Of a DNA stretch of 64,000 bases, positions 9,413-18,373 are shown piece by piece. The DNA is taken from the NCBI RefSeq assembly GCF_025567625.1, contig NZ_JAOQJC010000008.1:62001-126000 (forward strand). The letters are read 5' to 3'. The position numbers and the translations under genes were made by a program. The notes under the pieces were generated by a model. The model was not told where the DNA came from. It saw only the letters and a program-made list of their open reading frames with translations, and did no database searches. Within the stretch, counting starts at the first letter, position 1. Every line of letters begins with the position of its first letter. Origin of the DNA: Paenibacillus sp. J5C2022 (GTDB lineage: Bacteria; Bacillota; Bacilli; Paenibacillales; Paenibacillaceae).

Positions 9413-9483
9413 CGCTTCTTCAACTTCCTTTCATACAATTAAATTGATAGAAGGCAGTAGCAGTTAATCGCGATGATCGAAGC

Positions 9484-10755
9484 TTAATAGACAAGCTCGC
9501 GGAAGCGGCTTACCCGATGCAAGGATATGATGTTGCCGTTATGCGCGCATGGCGCGTTCCCATCGCCGGACCGGCTCAATATTAGCAGGTCGTCTCCCGC
9601 TATGACCATGCTGGCGTAATGGCGGGCTTCCGTGTCGGAATCCGTCTTGGCGACGAGCCCCGCGAAGCACCAATCGAAGCCGTTGCGCGAGAAGTGCAGC
9701 TGCAGTCGGTTCCGCTCATTGTTCGGCAGATTGAATCGGCCGGAAGGCAGACGCTCCGCACGCGTCATGCTGTCGGTGGCCTGCGTGCTGAGCAGCCAGT
9801 ACAGGCGAGTCGCCTCATCGTACAAGATATGAAATTTCATCTGACCGCCCGGACAAGGCACATAGGCTAGCCTCCTGCCCGATGGCGCCTTCTCCAGCAT
9901 CGTCAGAATGCTGCCGTCCGACTGCTCTACCGCCTTGGCGACGGCGGCGAATCCCGATCCGCCCGTATGGGCCCGCATCCACAGATGGAAGGTCGCGCCC
10001 GACGGGTCATGCAAGTAATGATTCTCGTCGACGAACTGCACGACATTCGTCTCGAGCCAACCCATGCGGTGGCAGACCCTCCCAGGAGTCACTTCGTTCG
10101 CACTACCCGCTTCAACCGGATAGAACGGGACGCCGAAGTAGTCCAGCTCCTCCTCCGGTATCGCCTGCTGGAATACCAGCTCCGAAGCGAACGTCCAGTT
10201 CTCCCTGCGGGACAGGTCGCTGTCGGCCTTGCCGCGCAGCAGCACCGGCGCTATGACACTGACCGGCCAGCCTTGCACGCCAGGCTTCGTAATACGCTCC
10301 ATAACCAAGTATACGTTCCCTTTCGCGTAATGCACATTGGCCGGAGCTTGATGCCACATCTCTCCTTCCGTCAACGCGGTCGGATCGCTCCAGTTGTCGC
10401 CGTTGTCGTCGGAGTACATAATTGTGAGATCGTTGCAATGTCCGATGACGTAGACGCGGTTGCCGGCGGCGAACGGACGGGCATGCATGAAGGGGAAGTC
10501 GGCACGGTGCATCCATGTCCGCCCGTCGTCGTCGGACGTGAATACTTTGCCGTACCATAACGCTCCCCCTTCAATGACGCGCTTCGGTCCAGGCATCGCA
10601 TGCATGCCCGGACCGCTTATATCCAGCGTTGCGATCAGCCGACCGCCCGGAAGCACCGCAATCCCCGGGCTGTAGGCGTAGACGGCCGCCGGATCGGGAG
10701 ACTCGTATACTTTCACATAGTCGGGAGCAAGCTCTTTCACTTTATACGGGTGCAT
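9484..10755 (-). CDS. Sialidase-like six-bladed propeller protein (BNR/Asp-box)
   Basis: A 423-residue protein with two clear Asp-boxes, SDDDGRTW (74-81) and SDDNGDNW (115-122), and the repeated beta-strand pattern of the sialidase superfamily. No signal peptide is seen, so it is predicted to be cytoplasmic. The usual arginine triad and Tyr/Glu nucleophile pair of true sialidases could not be assigned with certainty, so it may be a glycosidase of another specificity or a non-catalytic homologue. It sits directly upstream of the sialate O-acetylesterase-like gene, which supports a shared role on acetylated sugars. Purine-rich GAGAGGAT lies rather far from the ATG. Confidence 0.78.
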   Translation of the reverse strand: MHPYKVKELAPDYVKVYESPDPAAVYAYSPGIAVLPGGRLIATLDISGPGMHAMPGPKRVIEGGALWYGKVFTSDDDGRTWMHRADFPFMHARPFAAGNRVYVIGHCNDLTIMYSDDNGDNWSDPTALTEGEMWHQAPANVHYAKGNVYLVMERITKPGVQGWPVSVIAPVLLRGKADSDLSRRENWTFASELVFQQAIPEEELDYFGVPFYPVEAGSANEVTPGRVCHRMGWLETNVVQFVDENHYLHDPSGATFHLWMRAHTGGSGFAAVAKAVEQSDGSILTMLEKAPSGRRLAYVPCPGGQMKFHILYDEATRLYWLLSTQATDSMTRAERLPSGRFNLPNNERNRLQLHFSRNGFDWCFAGLVAKTDSDTEARHYASMVIAGDDLLILSRSGDGNAPCAHNGNIISLHRVSRFRELVY

Positions 10756-10780
10756 TATTCACTCAGCATCCTCTCTCATA

Positions 10781-11180
10781 GCATGATTATCGGTTACTAC
10801 TTAGCTACTAAGCAAGTTAGGGGCTAATCGCTCAATATGGTCACATAGAATCGGAAAAATAGAAAAAAGTGTGCGCTATCGCTCATTTTACTCACATAGT
10901 CCCGCCAAACGTGCCTTGTACCGCCGAAAAGTAGGAGCTATCGCTCAATATGGTCACATAGAATCGGAAAAATAGAAAAAAGTGTGCGCTATCGCTCATT
11001 TTGCTCACATAGGCCCGCCAAACGTGCCTTGTACCGCCGAAAAGTAGGAGCTATCGCTCAATATGGTCACATAGAATCGGAAAAATAGAAAAAAGTGTGC
11101 GCTATCGCTCATTTTGCTCACATAGCCCTGCCAAATGTACCTTGTGCCGACTGGACCTAAGTAGTAACGATTATCGATGC
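10781..11180. repeat. Repeat block with imperfect terminal inverted repeats (MITE-like)
   Basis: The ends 10781-10804 (inner end TTACTACTTAG) and 11157-11180 (beginning CTAAGTAGTAAC) are inverted copies: 12 bp match exactly and about 12 more match with small gaps. They enclose about 2.9 copies of a 113-bp unit at 10823-11149, with cores starting at about 10831, 10944 and 11057. This is the same unit as in the 6805-8130 array but in opposite orientation. No transposase and no clear target duplication are visible. Confidence 0.6.
10823..11149 (-). repeat. 113-bp composite repeats, inverted relative to the 6.8-8.1 kb array
   Basis: Three near-identical 113-bp units each contain two cores, read here as ATCGCTCAATATGGTCACAT and CTATCGCTCATTTTGCTCAC. 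These are the reverse complement of the cores in the left array. Copies here are almost identical, unlike the more diverged left array, which suggests recent amplification or homogenisation. Confidence 0.92.
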
Positions 11181-11204
11181 ATGTTTACCGACAGAACAGC
11201 TGAC

Positions 11205-11240
11205 AAGCCTCCCCCGCAGCCTGTCGGCTCGGGGAGGCTT
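11205..11240. terminator. Hairpin downstream of the GH39-like operon, possible terminator
   Basis: AAGCCTCCCC at 11205-11214 and GGGGAGGCTT at 11231-11240 form a perfect 10-bp GC-rich stem with a 16-nt loop. The following T-runs are weak on both strands. It would end minus-strand transcription from the GH39-like gene after the minisatellite. Confidence 0.5.
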
Positions 11241-11247
11241 CTCGCGT

Positions 11248-11592
11248 TAATACTCGCCAGTCGCTAATTACTCTCTCTAGTTATTCGCTGTTGCTCTCGC
11301 TAGCTACTCGCTAGTTGCTCGCAGTCACTCGCCGTTACTCGCTAGTTACTCGCTATCCCTCGCCGTTACTCGCCGTTACTCGCTAGTTACTCGCTAGTTA
11401 CTCGCTAGTTACTCGCTATCCCTCGCCGATACTCGCCGTTACTCGCTAGTTACTCGCTATCCCTCGCCGTTACTCGCTAGTTACTCGCTATCCCTCGCCG
11501 TTACTCGCTAGTTACTCGCTATCCCTCGCCGTTACTCGCTAGTTACTCGCTATCCCTCGCCGTTACTCGCCGTTACTCGCAAATTACTCGCT
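11248..11592. repeat. Minisatellite of 11-nt units reaching into the stop codon of the GH39-like gene
   Basis: Units of GTTACTCGCTA repeat throughout. From about 11440 to 11560 they form a 31-nt higher-order unit (two 11-mers plus TCCCTCGCC) in about four copies. On the minus strand the unit reads TAGCGAGTAAC, and the final codons of the upstream gene (AGC GAG TAA) match it. The array therefore appears to have grown from the 3' end of that gene. It lies in untranslated sequence. Confidence 0.85.
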
Positions 11593-14500
11593 ATACACCT
11601 CAATCTCATTCACCCGGATATAATCCGGCTGGATAGTTGGACCGCTTGTACCGAGGATTCTCAGCTTCGAGCCGATGACGGCCGGGAACGTATGGGTGCG
11701 ATGATCGAACGCATTGCCGGCGATCGCAGGCAGGCAATCGACCCAGGCCGAGCCGTTCCAATATTGTATGACGTAGTCCCTAATCGCATAACCTGTCGTC
11801 GTGTACAGCTCCACTCTGCTGAACGTCTGCTCCGAGCCGAAGTCCAGCTGTATCCATTCCGGCAGCGCAGTGCCGTCGGTCGCCCAGCCGCTCCAATCCG
11901 TCGTCGCGGCGCCGTCGTTCACCTTATCGGCGGAGTAACCGTTGGCCGTATCCGTGTTCGAAGCGGAAGCCGTCGCCTCCCTCGCCATATTGACGATGGA
12001 TGCCGTATTAAGCTTCACCTGACTGAGCTGCGGACTATACGTCAGCGTTCCTCCAGCGGGGAACTCCACCTTGACGAACTGTGTGCCGACCGGCAGCTTG
12101 CTTAGCGTGTACGTACGCTTCGTCCATGCGCCTTCGTTGATCGGCGAGTCCGTATAATGCCAGCCCTGCTGCAGCTCCCAGGTGACGCCGTCCGGCGCCG
12201 TATAGATCGAGAAGTTGGCGATGCCAGGCTCATTATCCGTCGCATACAGAGCTGTCAACTGGATATCGGTCGCTTCACTGCGATAGATAACGTATTCCCG
12301 CTCTGCATTCGTATTGTCCCTGGTCGCACGGCTGGAATCGCCGAGCGCAGCGCCGTGCGCCGTATCGAAGTACAGGCCCGGGCTATGCGCGCTCACCTTC
12401 GACCAATCGTCCAGCTCATCGATGACCGTGGCCGAATTCCATGGCACATCGGATAGCTGCACCTTGCCGAGCTGCGGGCTGTACGATACCGCGCCCCCGG
12501 TCGGGAACTTGATCCTCACATAGTTCGTGCCGGCCGGAAGCTGCGTCAGTGTGTACTCGCGCTTGGTCCAGTAACCGCCGTTGATCGGAGAATCCGCATA
12601 ATGCCAGCCGTCATGCGGCGACCAGGTCGTGCCGTCCGTCGACGTATAGAAGTGGAAATTGTCGATGACCGGCTCCGTATCGGTGGCGAACAATCCCGTC
12701 ACCTTCGCGCGTGTCGCGCCATTGAGCCAGTAGACGATCGATTGGGCCGCCATGCTGGTGCTCGTCCTCATTGCACGGCTCGCATCGCCGAGCGCGGCAG
12801 CGTTCGACTTGTCGATCGCCAGACCGGAGCCGTGCGAGCTCGTCATGCTCCAATCGTTCAATTCATCCGTCATCGTCGTCCCGACGCTCCGGGCGTTCGT
12901 GATCTCGTAGAAAACCACGCCATGATGCTCCAGCGTCGGGGTCAGCGTCAGCATGTTGCCCGTTACGGTAGCCGTCGTCGTCACCGGCGTCAGCTCGGCC
13001 AGCGACTGATAAGCTCCTTCACGGGAATACCAGTAGTCCCGATCCGCTTGCTGCTTCAAGCTCCGCGGCACCTCCATCGTATATTTCGACCAGGAATAGG
13101 AAGCGTCCGTCAGCCCGCGATTCGCCTTGTCGCTCCACCAAGTCGGCCAGAAGTTGCCGTGTGCATCATCCACTACCCACTTCTTGACGGTGACGGCAGT
13201 GCCGCTTACAGGCTCAATATTGCGGATCGTTATGGCGGGCGTCTCCCCCGTCACGCTGTTCATATCGTTGTTATGGTTATAGGCCATGACATGAACGGTG
13301 CCGGTCGCTTCATCGTAGCCCGCAATGCCATCCACTTCGTTGGACGGGTCGCTCGCTGCCCCCGAGAGCGTGCGATCCAGCCGCTTGTCGCCAACCATTC
13401 GGTAGCCAAGATCGGCGATATGCGTGCTTACGGCGGGAACGCCGCCCCACAGCCCTTCCGTACTCAGTCCCCAAGAGGAGAACCAATCGATATTCCAGTC
13501 GAGCATCGTCCGGAATTGCTTGGCATCCGAGGAGGCTTGGAAAGTGTGGCCCACGATCCGCGAATACAGCGCTTTGGAATCCGTCCCGGAATTAATGCGT
13601 CCTTCGTCAATGCCGTATTTCAAATTCGTCAAGCCGTTCGCCACAGCCCGATTGCGCAGCGTGGCGATCGTATCGATCAGGCTCTTCCCGCCGGGCATCG
13701 TGATGCCAGGCTTCAGATCATAGAAGGATGCGGTCAGGAAATCGATCTGCGTGCCGCTGCCGCCGGTTTTGTAATTCGTCCCGTACGGCCCCACCCCGGC
13801 GACGTGGTCGATGAAGGAGAGCTCGTCCCACAATCCTTCCGTTACAGTCATGCTGTGCGCGCCTACGGTCAGATTGGCCGCTCCGATTGCCTCCTCCAGC
13901 GCCGCTACCGTGTAGTCGTAAACCTTGAAGAAAGCGATCGCCGTCGAATTGGCGCTTATGCCATCGTCGAACCATTCCGGATTCTCGTATTCGGTGAAGA
14001 CGCCCCATGTCCACGTCTTCACTTCATTCAGGCCGAATTCCGCGATAAGTGCGTCAGCGAGAGCCTTAATATAATTGTAATACGCATCGTAATCGCTGGG
14101 CGGCCTCAGATTGGCCTCCATGACGCCGATATGCGGATCGTCCGAATATTTAATCGGAATGTTGCCCGTCTTGATATGAGGCTTCAACCCTTGATCCACG
14201 ACATGTTGAAGCGCTCCGATCAGCCGCGAGAAATCGTAGTCCGTCTTATTCGATACATCGGATGGATCAACGAACAGATCACGGTTCGTATAGCAGCCCG
14301 GGAAGCCGATGTAGCAGCCGCCGGTCGCCGTCATGAACTGCACGTTCTTCACGAACGGATAGTGCGTCTCGAAGTAATCGGAAGGCTGGCCGGCAGCCTT
14401 CGTCGTCCAGTCGATCTCATAGTCCCAGGCGTTGATATCGGAGAACTTGTTCTCGATGGCCTGCCCTTGCGCCGACAGATCGAACGACAGCGCGGGTCCT

Positions 14501-14595
14501 CCGTCGGCGTAAACTTTGTCTTGCGGGGAAACTGCCATAAGCGTCGAACCGGACACAACGAGCGTGCAGCACAAGCAGGCTAGCGTTTTTCTCAT
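11584..14595 (-). CDS. Secreted GH39-like glycoside hydrolase with paired beta-modules and F5/8C domain
   Basis: A 1,003-residue exported protein. Residues 1-31 are a signal peptide (cleavage near VYA-DGG). Residues 40 to about 480 resemble a clan GH-A TIM barrel of the GH39 type. Candidate catalytic residues are the acid/base in WGVFTEYENPE (Glu202 or Glu204) and the nucleophile in YGIDEGR (Glu331). Two related modules of about 145 residues follow (near 575 and 720), each with DEL-DWS..., GLFATD or ALYATD and TDSPING/ADSPING patterns. The C-terminal 135 residues form an F5/8 type C (discoidin) carbohydrate-binding domain. It is the last gene of a four-gene operon with an ABC importer, so it probably releases the sugar that the importer takes up. 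Substrate is unknown. Confidence 0.82.
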   Translation of the reverse strand: MRKTLACLCCTLVVSGSTLMAVSPQDKVYADGGPALSFDLSAQGQAIENKFSDINAWDYEIDWTTKAAGQPSDYFETHYPFVKNVQFMTATGGCYIGFPGCYTNRDLFVDPSDVSNKTDYDFSRLIGALQHVVDQGLKPHIKTGNIPIKYSDDPHIGVMEANLRPPSDYDAYYNYIKALADALIAEFGLNEVKTWTWGVFTEYENPEWFDDGISANSTAIAFFKVYDYTVAALEEAIGAANLTVGAHSMTVTEGLWDELSFIDHVAGVGPYGTNYKTGGSGTQIDFLTASFYDLKPGITMPGGKSLIDTIATLRNRAVANGLTNLKYGIDEGRINSGTDSKALYSRIVGHTFQASSDAKQFRTMLDWNIDWFSSWGLSTEGLWGGVPAVSTHIADLGYRMVGDKRLDRTLSGAASDPSNEVDGIAGYDEATGTVHVMAYNHNNDMNSVTGETPAITIRNIEPVSGTAVTVKKWVVDDAHGNFWPTWWSDKANRGLTDASYSWSKYTMEVPRSLKQQADRDYWYSREGAYQSLAELTPVTTTATVTGNMLTLTPTLEHHGVVFYEITNARSVGTTMTDELNDWSMTSSHGSGLAIDKSNAAALGDASRAMRTSTSMAAQSIVYWLNGATRAKVTGLFATDTEPVIDNFHFYTSTDGTTWSPHDGWHYADSPINGGYWTKREYTLTQLPAGTNYVRIKFPTGGAVSYSPQLGKVQLSDVPWNSATVIDELDDWSKVSAHSPGLYFDTAHGAALGDSSRATRDNTNAEREYVIYRSEATDIQLTALYATDNEPGIANFSIYTAPDGVTWELQQGWHYTDSPINEGAWTKRTYTLSKLPVGTQFVKVEFPAGGTLTYSPQLSQVKLNTASIVNMAREATASASNTDTANGYSADKVNDGAATTDWSGWATDGTALPEWIQLDFGSEQTFSRVELYTTTGYAIRDYVIQYWNGSAWVDCLPAIAGNAFDHRTHTFPAVIGSKLRILGTSGPTIQPDYIRVNEIEVYSE

Positions 14596-14628
14596 TTTCC
14601 TTTTCCCCTTTCGATTAGAATATCCGAT

Positions 14629-16380
14629 TTATTTCTGCTGAAGCAAGTCGAAGATCGGCGCAAGTTCTTGCTGCTGCTCCTTGGCCTTCGCCTGCCAATA
14701 AGCGAAGATCTCGTCGATCTTATAGTCGTCCAGCCCTGCAATGAACTCGTCCTGCATCTTGGCGAACTCGGCATCGTCCTTCGCAAGCACCAGCTTGAAG
14801 ATATTCTTGAACGTGTAGCCCTGCAAGTTCGTGCCTTGCGTCTTCAAATCGTCCGGAAGCTCTCCCAGCCGGTACAGGGCGTTCTCCTGGTACACTTTCA
14901 CCTTGGAGGAGTACAGATCGAACAAGCTGTCCGCATTGTAGTGCTCAAGCATGTCCTTATGAACCGGCTTCAATTGGCGGCTGACCGCCTTATCCGACCA
15001 TTCGTACAGATTGACCGGCACGCCCGTCTCGGGATCGACGACGCCTGCGCCGAATCCGACGAAGTGATGATACATCAGCGCGCCCGTCCGCTTGTTGAAC
15101 GCCAGATCGCTTGCGCTCTGCTGCAGGTATTCGTCCGTCGGCACCGGCTTGCCTTGCTCCATCGTCCAGTTCTCGCCCTCCAGTCCGTTCCAGACCGTCC
15201 GCGCATTCTCGTAGGAGGACAGCCAGTTCAGCAGCTCCATCGCCTTCTCCGGATGCTTGGCGTTCTTGGAGATGGCGAATGTCCGGCCGCCAGGGGCCAG
15301 GTTATTAATGAGCATGAATCCGTCCGTATTCATCGGAGGCAGCGCCACCATTCCCTTATCCGGCATGTCCGCCTTCTCGAAGTTGTTGTTGATGTCCGTC
15401 ACAAGCCAGCCCGGTACATTATACAGGTAGCGGCCAGACTTCACCTTCTCTTCATACTTGTCCGACTTCTGCGTGAACGACTCCGGATCGAGAATGCCCA
15501 TCTGGTTCGCTTTATTGTAGAACTTCACGGTGCGCCAGAACATGCCATTCTTGTCCTTCAAATCATTGTTCGGCGAGATCTCGTTCGTCGCGATATCGTA
15601 GTATACCGTCCGGTCGCTCGTCAGATAACCTTTGCCCTCTGTGAACGTCAACGTATAGGTTATCGGCCAGTCTCCCCAGCCTTGGCCGTCCGCGAACCAG
15701 CCTCCAATTGCATACGCCTTCTGTCCATCTTTGTTCGTCGGCTCCAGCTTCTGCATCTCGGCCAATACGTTCAACAGGTCGGTATCGAAATTCTCCAGCT
15801 TCGGATAACCCAGCTGCTTGTACAGATCCCAGCGGATGAAGTTGGCTCCCAGCGGCTGGGTGCCTCCCGTCGTCGCCCCTCTCAGCATGCCGATCGTATA
15901 CAGCTTACCGTCCGGGCTGACCGTTTTCTTCTGCAGCTCGATCATGGCCTGTCCGCTTGGATCGGATGTGAAGTTGTCGCCGTATTCGGCAAGCAGGTCG
16001 TCCAACTCCAGAATCTGTCCCGCCTTCACCATCATCGGAATCTGCTTGCTGGGGTCCGGTACCCAGAACAGATCCGGCAGATCGTTGCTTGCGATCATCG
16101 CGTTCAGCTTCTCGCCGAAGTCCGCCCCGACGGCGGTCATGTCCATCTTGATGCCCAGTTCCTCCTCGATCTGCTTCGCGACCGGGTTCTGCATCACCCC
16201 GTTCGGTTCCGCTGCCGCAATACTTGCCGCGATCTTGAGCGTAACAGTCTCCTTCTTCTCTCCTCCGCTCTCGTTCGTGCCGACAGACGGAGTCGTATTG
16301 CCCTCGTTTCCATTAGAGCACCCTACTACCGCCGTCAACGCCAGCGTGACCGCCAATCCTGCTATCATCTTCTTCTTCAT
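14629..16380 (-). CDS. Extracellular sugar-binding lipoprotein of an Lpl-type ABC importer
   Basis: A 583-residue lipoprotein. The signal peptide ends in the lipobox VVGC, with the lipid-anchored Cys at position 21. The frame is open to a TTG at 16386, but the ATG at 16380 has GAGGGG with an 8-nt spacer. It belongs to solute-binding family 1, in the long LplA-like group of about 500-580 residues that serves oligosaccharide importers. The motif LPDLFWVPD near residue 100 is typical of the group. It lies between the second permease and the glycoside hydrolase, with a 117-bp gap to the permease and 33 bp to the hydrolase. Confidence 0.92.
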   Translation of the reverse strand: MKKKMIAGLAVTLALTAVVGCSNGNEGNTTPSVGTNESGGEKKETVTLKIAASIAAAEPNGVMQNPVAKQIEEELGIKMDMTAVGADFGEKLNAMIASNDLPDLFWVPDPSKQIPMMVKAGQILELDDLLAEYGDNFTSDPSGQAMIELQKKTVSPDGKLYTIGMLRGATTGGTQPLGANFIRWDLYKQLGYPKLENFDTDLLNVLAEMQKLEPTNKDGQKAYAIGGWFADGQGWGDWPITYTLTFTEGKGYLTSDRTVYYDIATNEISPNNDLKDKNGMFWRTVKFYNKANQMGILDPESFTQKSDKYEEKVKSGRYLYNVPGWLVTDINNNFEKADMPDKGMVALPPMNTDGFMLINNLAPGGRTFAISKNAKHPEKAMELLNWLSSYENARTVWNGLEGENWTMEQGKPVPTDEYLQQSASDLAFNKRTGALMYHHFVGFGAGVVDPETGVPVNLYEWSDKAVSRQLKPVHKDMLEHYNADSLFDLYSSKVKVYQENALYRLGELPDDLKTQGTNLQGYTFKNIFKLVLAKDDAEFAKMQDEFIAGLDDYKIDEIFAYWQAKAKEQQQELAPIFDLLQQK

Positions 16381-16503
16381 GCCCAATACCCCTCTTTCTT
16401 GTCGCTAGTTGTCAATCAGTTATATGAGAAAACCTCTGTCAGAGGCAACTCAACGAAGTATGGCCGCGTTCAAAGCATGAGCTCAACCCGGCATTTCCTC
16501 TCA

Positions 16504-17424
16504 TCAGCCTTTAACGGCTCCCAGCATAATGCCCTTGACAAAATACTTCTGCATGAACGGATACACCAGCATAATCGGAATGACCGTGATGACCGTCATC
16601 GCGTAGCGGATCGACATCGGCGTCACTCTGCCGCTGCTGGCCAGCGCCGCGCCCTGCGTCGTGCCGGAAGCGCTCGTCCGCATAATATCGGCCATATTTG
16701 ACTTCAAGTTCGTATACAGCAAGTACTGCAGCGTATTCAGATTGCTGTCGGTGACCAGATAGAAGTTGTCGGCCCACGAATTCCACTGCCCTACGGCGGT
16801 GAATACGGCGATGCAGGCGATAATTGGAAGCGACAGCGGGAAAATAATTTTCACGAAAATCGTCCAGACGCCGGCCCCGTCGATCTGTGCCGATTCCTCA
16901 AGAGAAGCCGGCAGCGATTCGATATACGTCTTCACCAATATAATGAAGAAGGCGGATACCGCCCCGGGCAGTACGTACAACAGGAAGTTGTTCTTCAGAT
17001 GCAGCGTCTTCATCAGCATGTACCACGGGATCAGGCCCGAGTTGAAAAACATCGTAATAATAATGAAGCGGTAAATGCCGCTGCGGAACAACAGCTCCTT
17101 CTTCGTCACCATGTACCCGACGAACGCGCTGCAGAACACGGTAATAATCGTTCCGACGACCGTTCGCGCCACAGAGATGAAGACGCTCTGGAAGATGCTC
17201 GGAATCTGCAGCAGTTGCTCATAGGAGGAGAACGTAAGTCCTCGCGGCCAGAAGTAGACGCCTTTGGCGCTTTCGACCGGGTCGCTGAACGAATTAACGA
17301 TAATATAATAGAACGGATACGCGCACAGGAATGCGCATACGAGCAGCGTTCCCGAATTGACGAATTGATACAGATGCTCCTTCCACTTGTTGACCATGTC
17401 GCTTGTCGATCTCCTTCCGCTCAA
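16504..17424 (-). CDS. Carbohydrate ABC transporter permease, LplC/MalG type
   Basis: A 306-residue protein with six hydrophobic segments and the permease EAA loop (EESAQIDGAGVWTIFVKIIFPLSLPIIA near residue 190). The C-terminus FVKGIMLGAVKG is typical of the LplC/YtcP group. The start is uncertain: a TTG at 17424 overlaps the upstream stop (TTGA) and has GGAAGGAA with an 8-nt spacer, while an ATG at 17397 has AAGGAG 13 nt away. It forms the membrane channel together with the preceding gene. Confidence 0.92.
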   Translation of the reverse strand: MSGRRSTSDMVNKWKEHLYQFVNSGTLLVCAFLCAYPFYYIIVNSFSDPVESAKGVYFWPRGLTFSSYEQLLQIPSIFQSVFISVARTVVGTIITVFCSAFVGYMVTKKELLFRSGIYRFIIITMFFNSGLIPWYMLMKTLHLKNNFLLYVLPGAVSAFFIILVKTYIESLPASLEESAQIDGAGVWTIFVKIIFPLSLPIIACIAVFTAVGQWNSWADNFYLVTDSNLNTLQYLLYTNLKSNMADIMRTSASGTTQGAALASSGRVTPMSIRYAMTVITVIPIMLVYPFMQKYFVKGIMLGAVKG

Positions 17425-18317
17425 ATGATGGTTTCCTTCCGTACCGCCTTCGACAGCCAGTTGGCGGACAGCAGCAGAATAATGCTGACGACGGACTTGA
17501 ATATGCCGATCGCGGTCGAGAAGGCGTATTCGGCACGCGCGATGCCCAGACTGTAAATGTACGTGTCAAGCACTTCCAGCTTGTCGATGTTAAGCGGATT
17601 CTGGAACACGTAATACTGCTCGAACCCGTTGCTCAGCATGCCCGAGATGGACAGGAGGAGCAGGACGAAGTAGGTCGGCATCAGGCTGGGAACGGTAATG
17701 TACCAGATCTTCTGGAACCGTCCGGCGCCGTCGATATCAGCCGCATGATATAATTCGGGGTCGATGCTTGCGATGGCCGCCAGGTAGATGATCGCTCCCC
17801 AGCCCGTCCCTTTCCAAGTGGACACCATCAGCTGGAAGAACCAGGCGTATCCGTCGCTCCCGAGAATGTTCGTGCCCGTCTCGATGACCCCCATCCCGAG
17901 CAGCAGCTTGTTGACAACCCCGTCCTCCAGCGAGAAGAACGTGAAGAAGATGGCATACACGAGCACCCATGATATAAAGTGAGGGATGGCGGTAACCGTC
18001 TGCACCCACTTGGACATGATGCGGCTCCGCATCTCCGCCAGCATAATCGCGAATATAATCGGCAGCGGAGAGGTCAGTATGCTAAGGAAGCTCATGACGA
18101 GCGTATTCCGCATAACGATGCCGAAGTCGTTGCCCCCTTCCATAAGAAGCTTGAAATACTTGAGGCCGACGAATTCCTGCTCCAGCAGAGGCACGCCAGG
18201 CGCATAATCGACGAAGGCGTACGACCATCCGAACAACGGCAAGTAGTTGAAGACGAATACCAGAACGATAAACGGCAGGACCAGCAAAAGCATGTTGACT
18301 CGATTTTTCATGTTCAT
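17421..18317 (-). CDS. Carbohydrate ABC transporter permease, LplB type
   Basis: A 298-residue protein with six membrane segments and the EAA loop ELYHAADIDGAGRFQKIWYITVPSLMPTYF near residue 205. The ATG has AAGGAG with an 8-nt spacer. It is the first gene of the permease-permease-lipoprotein-hydrolase operon and overlaps the next permease by 4 bp. Expression is probably driven by the promoter at 18344-18373, with a cre box between its hexamers. It is divergent from the kinase/regulator pair that likely senses the transported sugar. Confidence 0.93.
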   Translation of the reverse strand: MNMKNRVNMLLLVLPFIVLVFVFNYLPLFGWSYAFVDYAPGVPLLEQEFVGLKYFKLLMEGGNDFGIVMRNTLVMSFLSILTSPLPIIFAIMLAEMRSRIMSKWVQTVTAIPHFISWVLVYAIFFTFFSLEDGVVNKLLLGMGVIETGTNILGSDGYAWFFQLMVSTWKGTGWGAIIYLAAIASIDPELYHAADIDGAGRFQKIWYITVPSLMPTYFVLLLLSISGMLSNGFEQYYVFQNPLNIDKLEVLDTYIYSLGIARAEYAFSTAIGIFKSVVSIILLLSANWLSKAVRKETII

Positions 18318-18343
18318 CAGCGGTGCTCCTTTCTATGTATCAA

Positions 18344-18373
18344 ATTATAGGAGTGTACGGATAACGCTTACAA
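18344..18373 (-). promoter_or_regulatory. Promoter of the LplB-type permease operon
   Basis: On the minus strand TTGTAA (18368-18373), an 18-nt spacer and TATAAT (18344-18349) form a good sigma-A promoter about 27 bp in front of the LplB-type start. Confidence 0.65.
18359..18372 (-). promoter_or_regulatory. cre box (CcpA site) over the operon promoter
   Basis: The minus-strand 14-mer TGTAAGCGTTATCC fits the cre consensus TGWAANCGNTNWCA in all but the last position. It overlaps the -35 box and spacer of the operon promoter, a position where CcpA would repress. Confidence 0.6.

Noticed and set aside
12601-14583. A 660-codon open frame on the plus strand, opposite the GH39-like gene
   Set aside because: It is antisense to a gene with signal peptide and recognisable domains, is rich in Arg/His/Ile of low-complexity type, and has no ribosome binding site or known domain. 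It is a shadow of codon bias.
14668-16701. A 677-codon open frame on the plus strand, opposite the binding-lipoprotein gene
   Set aside because: Same reasoning: antisense to a clear lipoprotein gene, rich in Arg/Leu/Val/His, no family resemblance.
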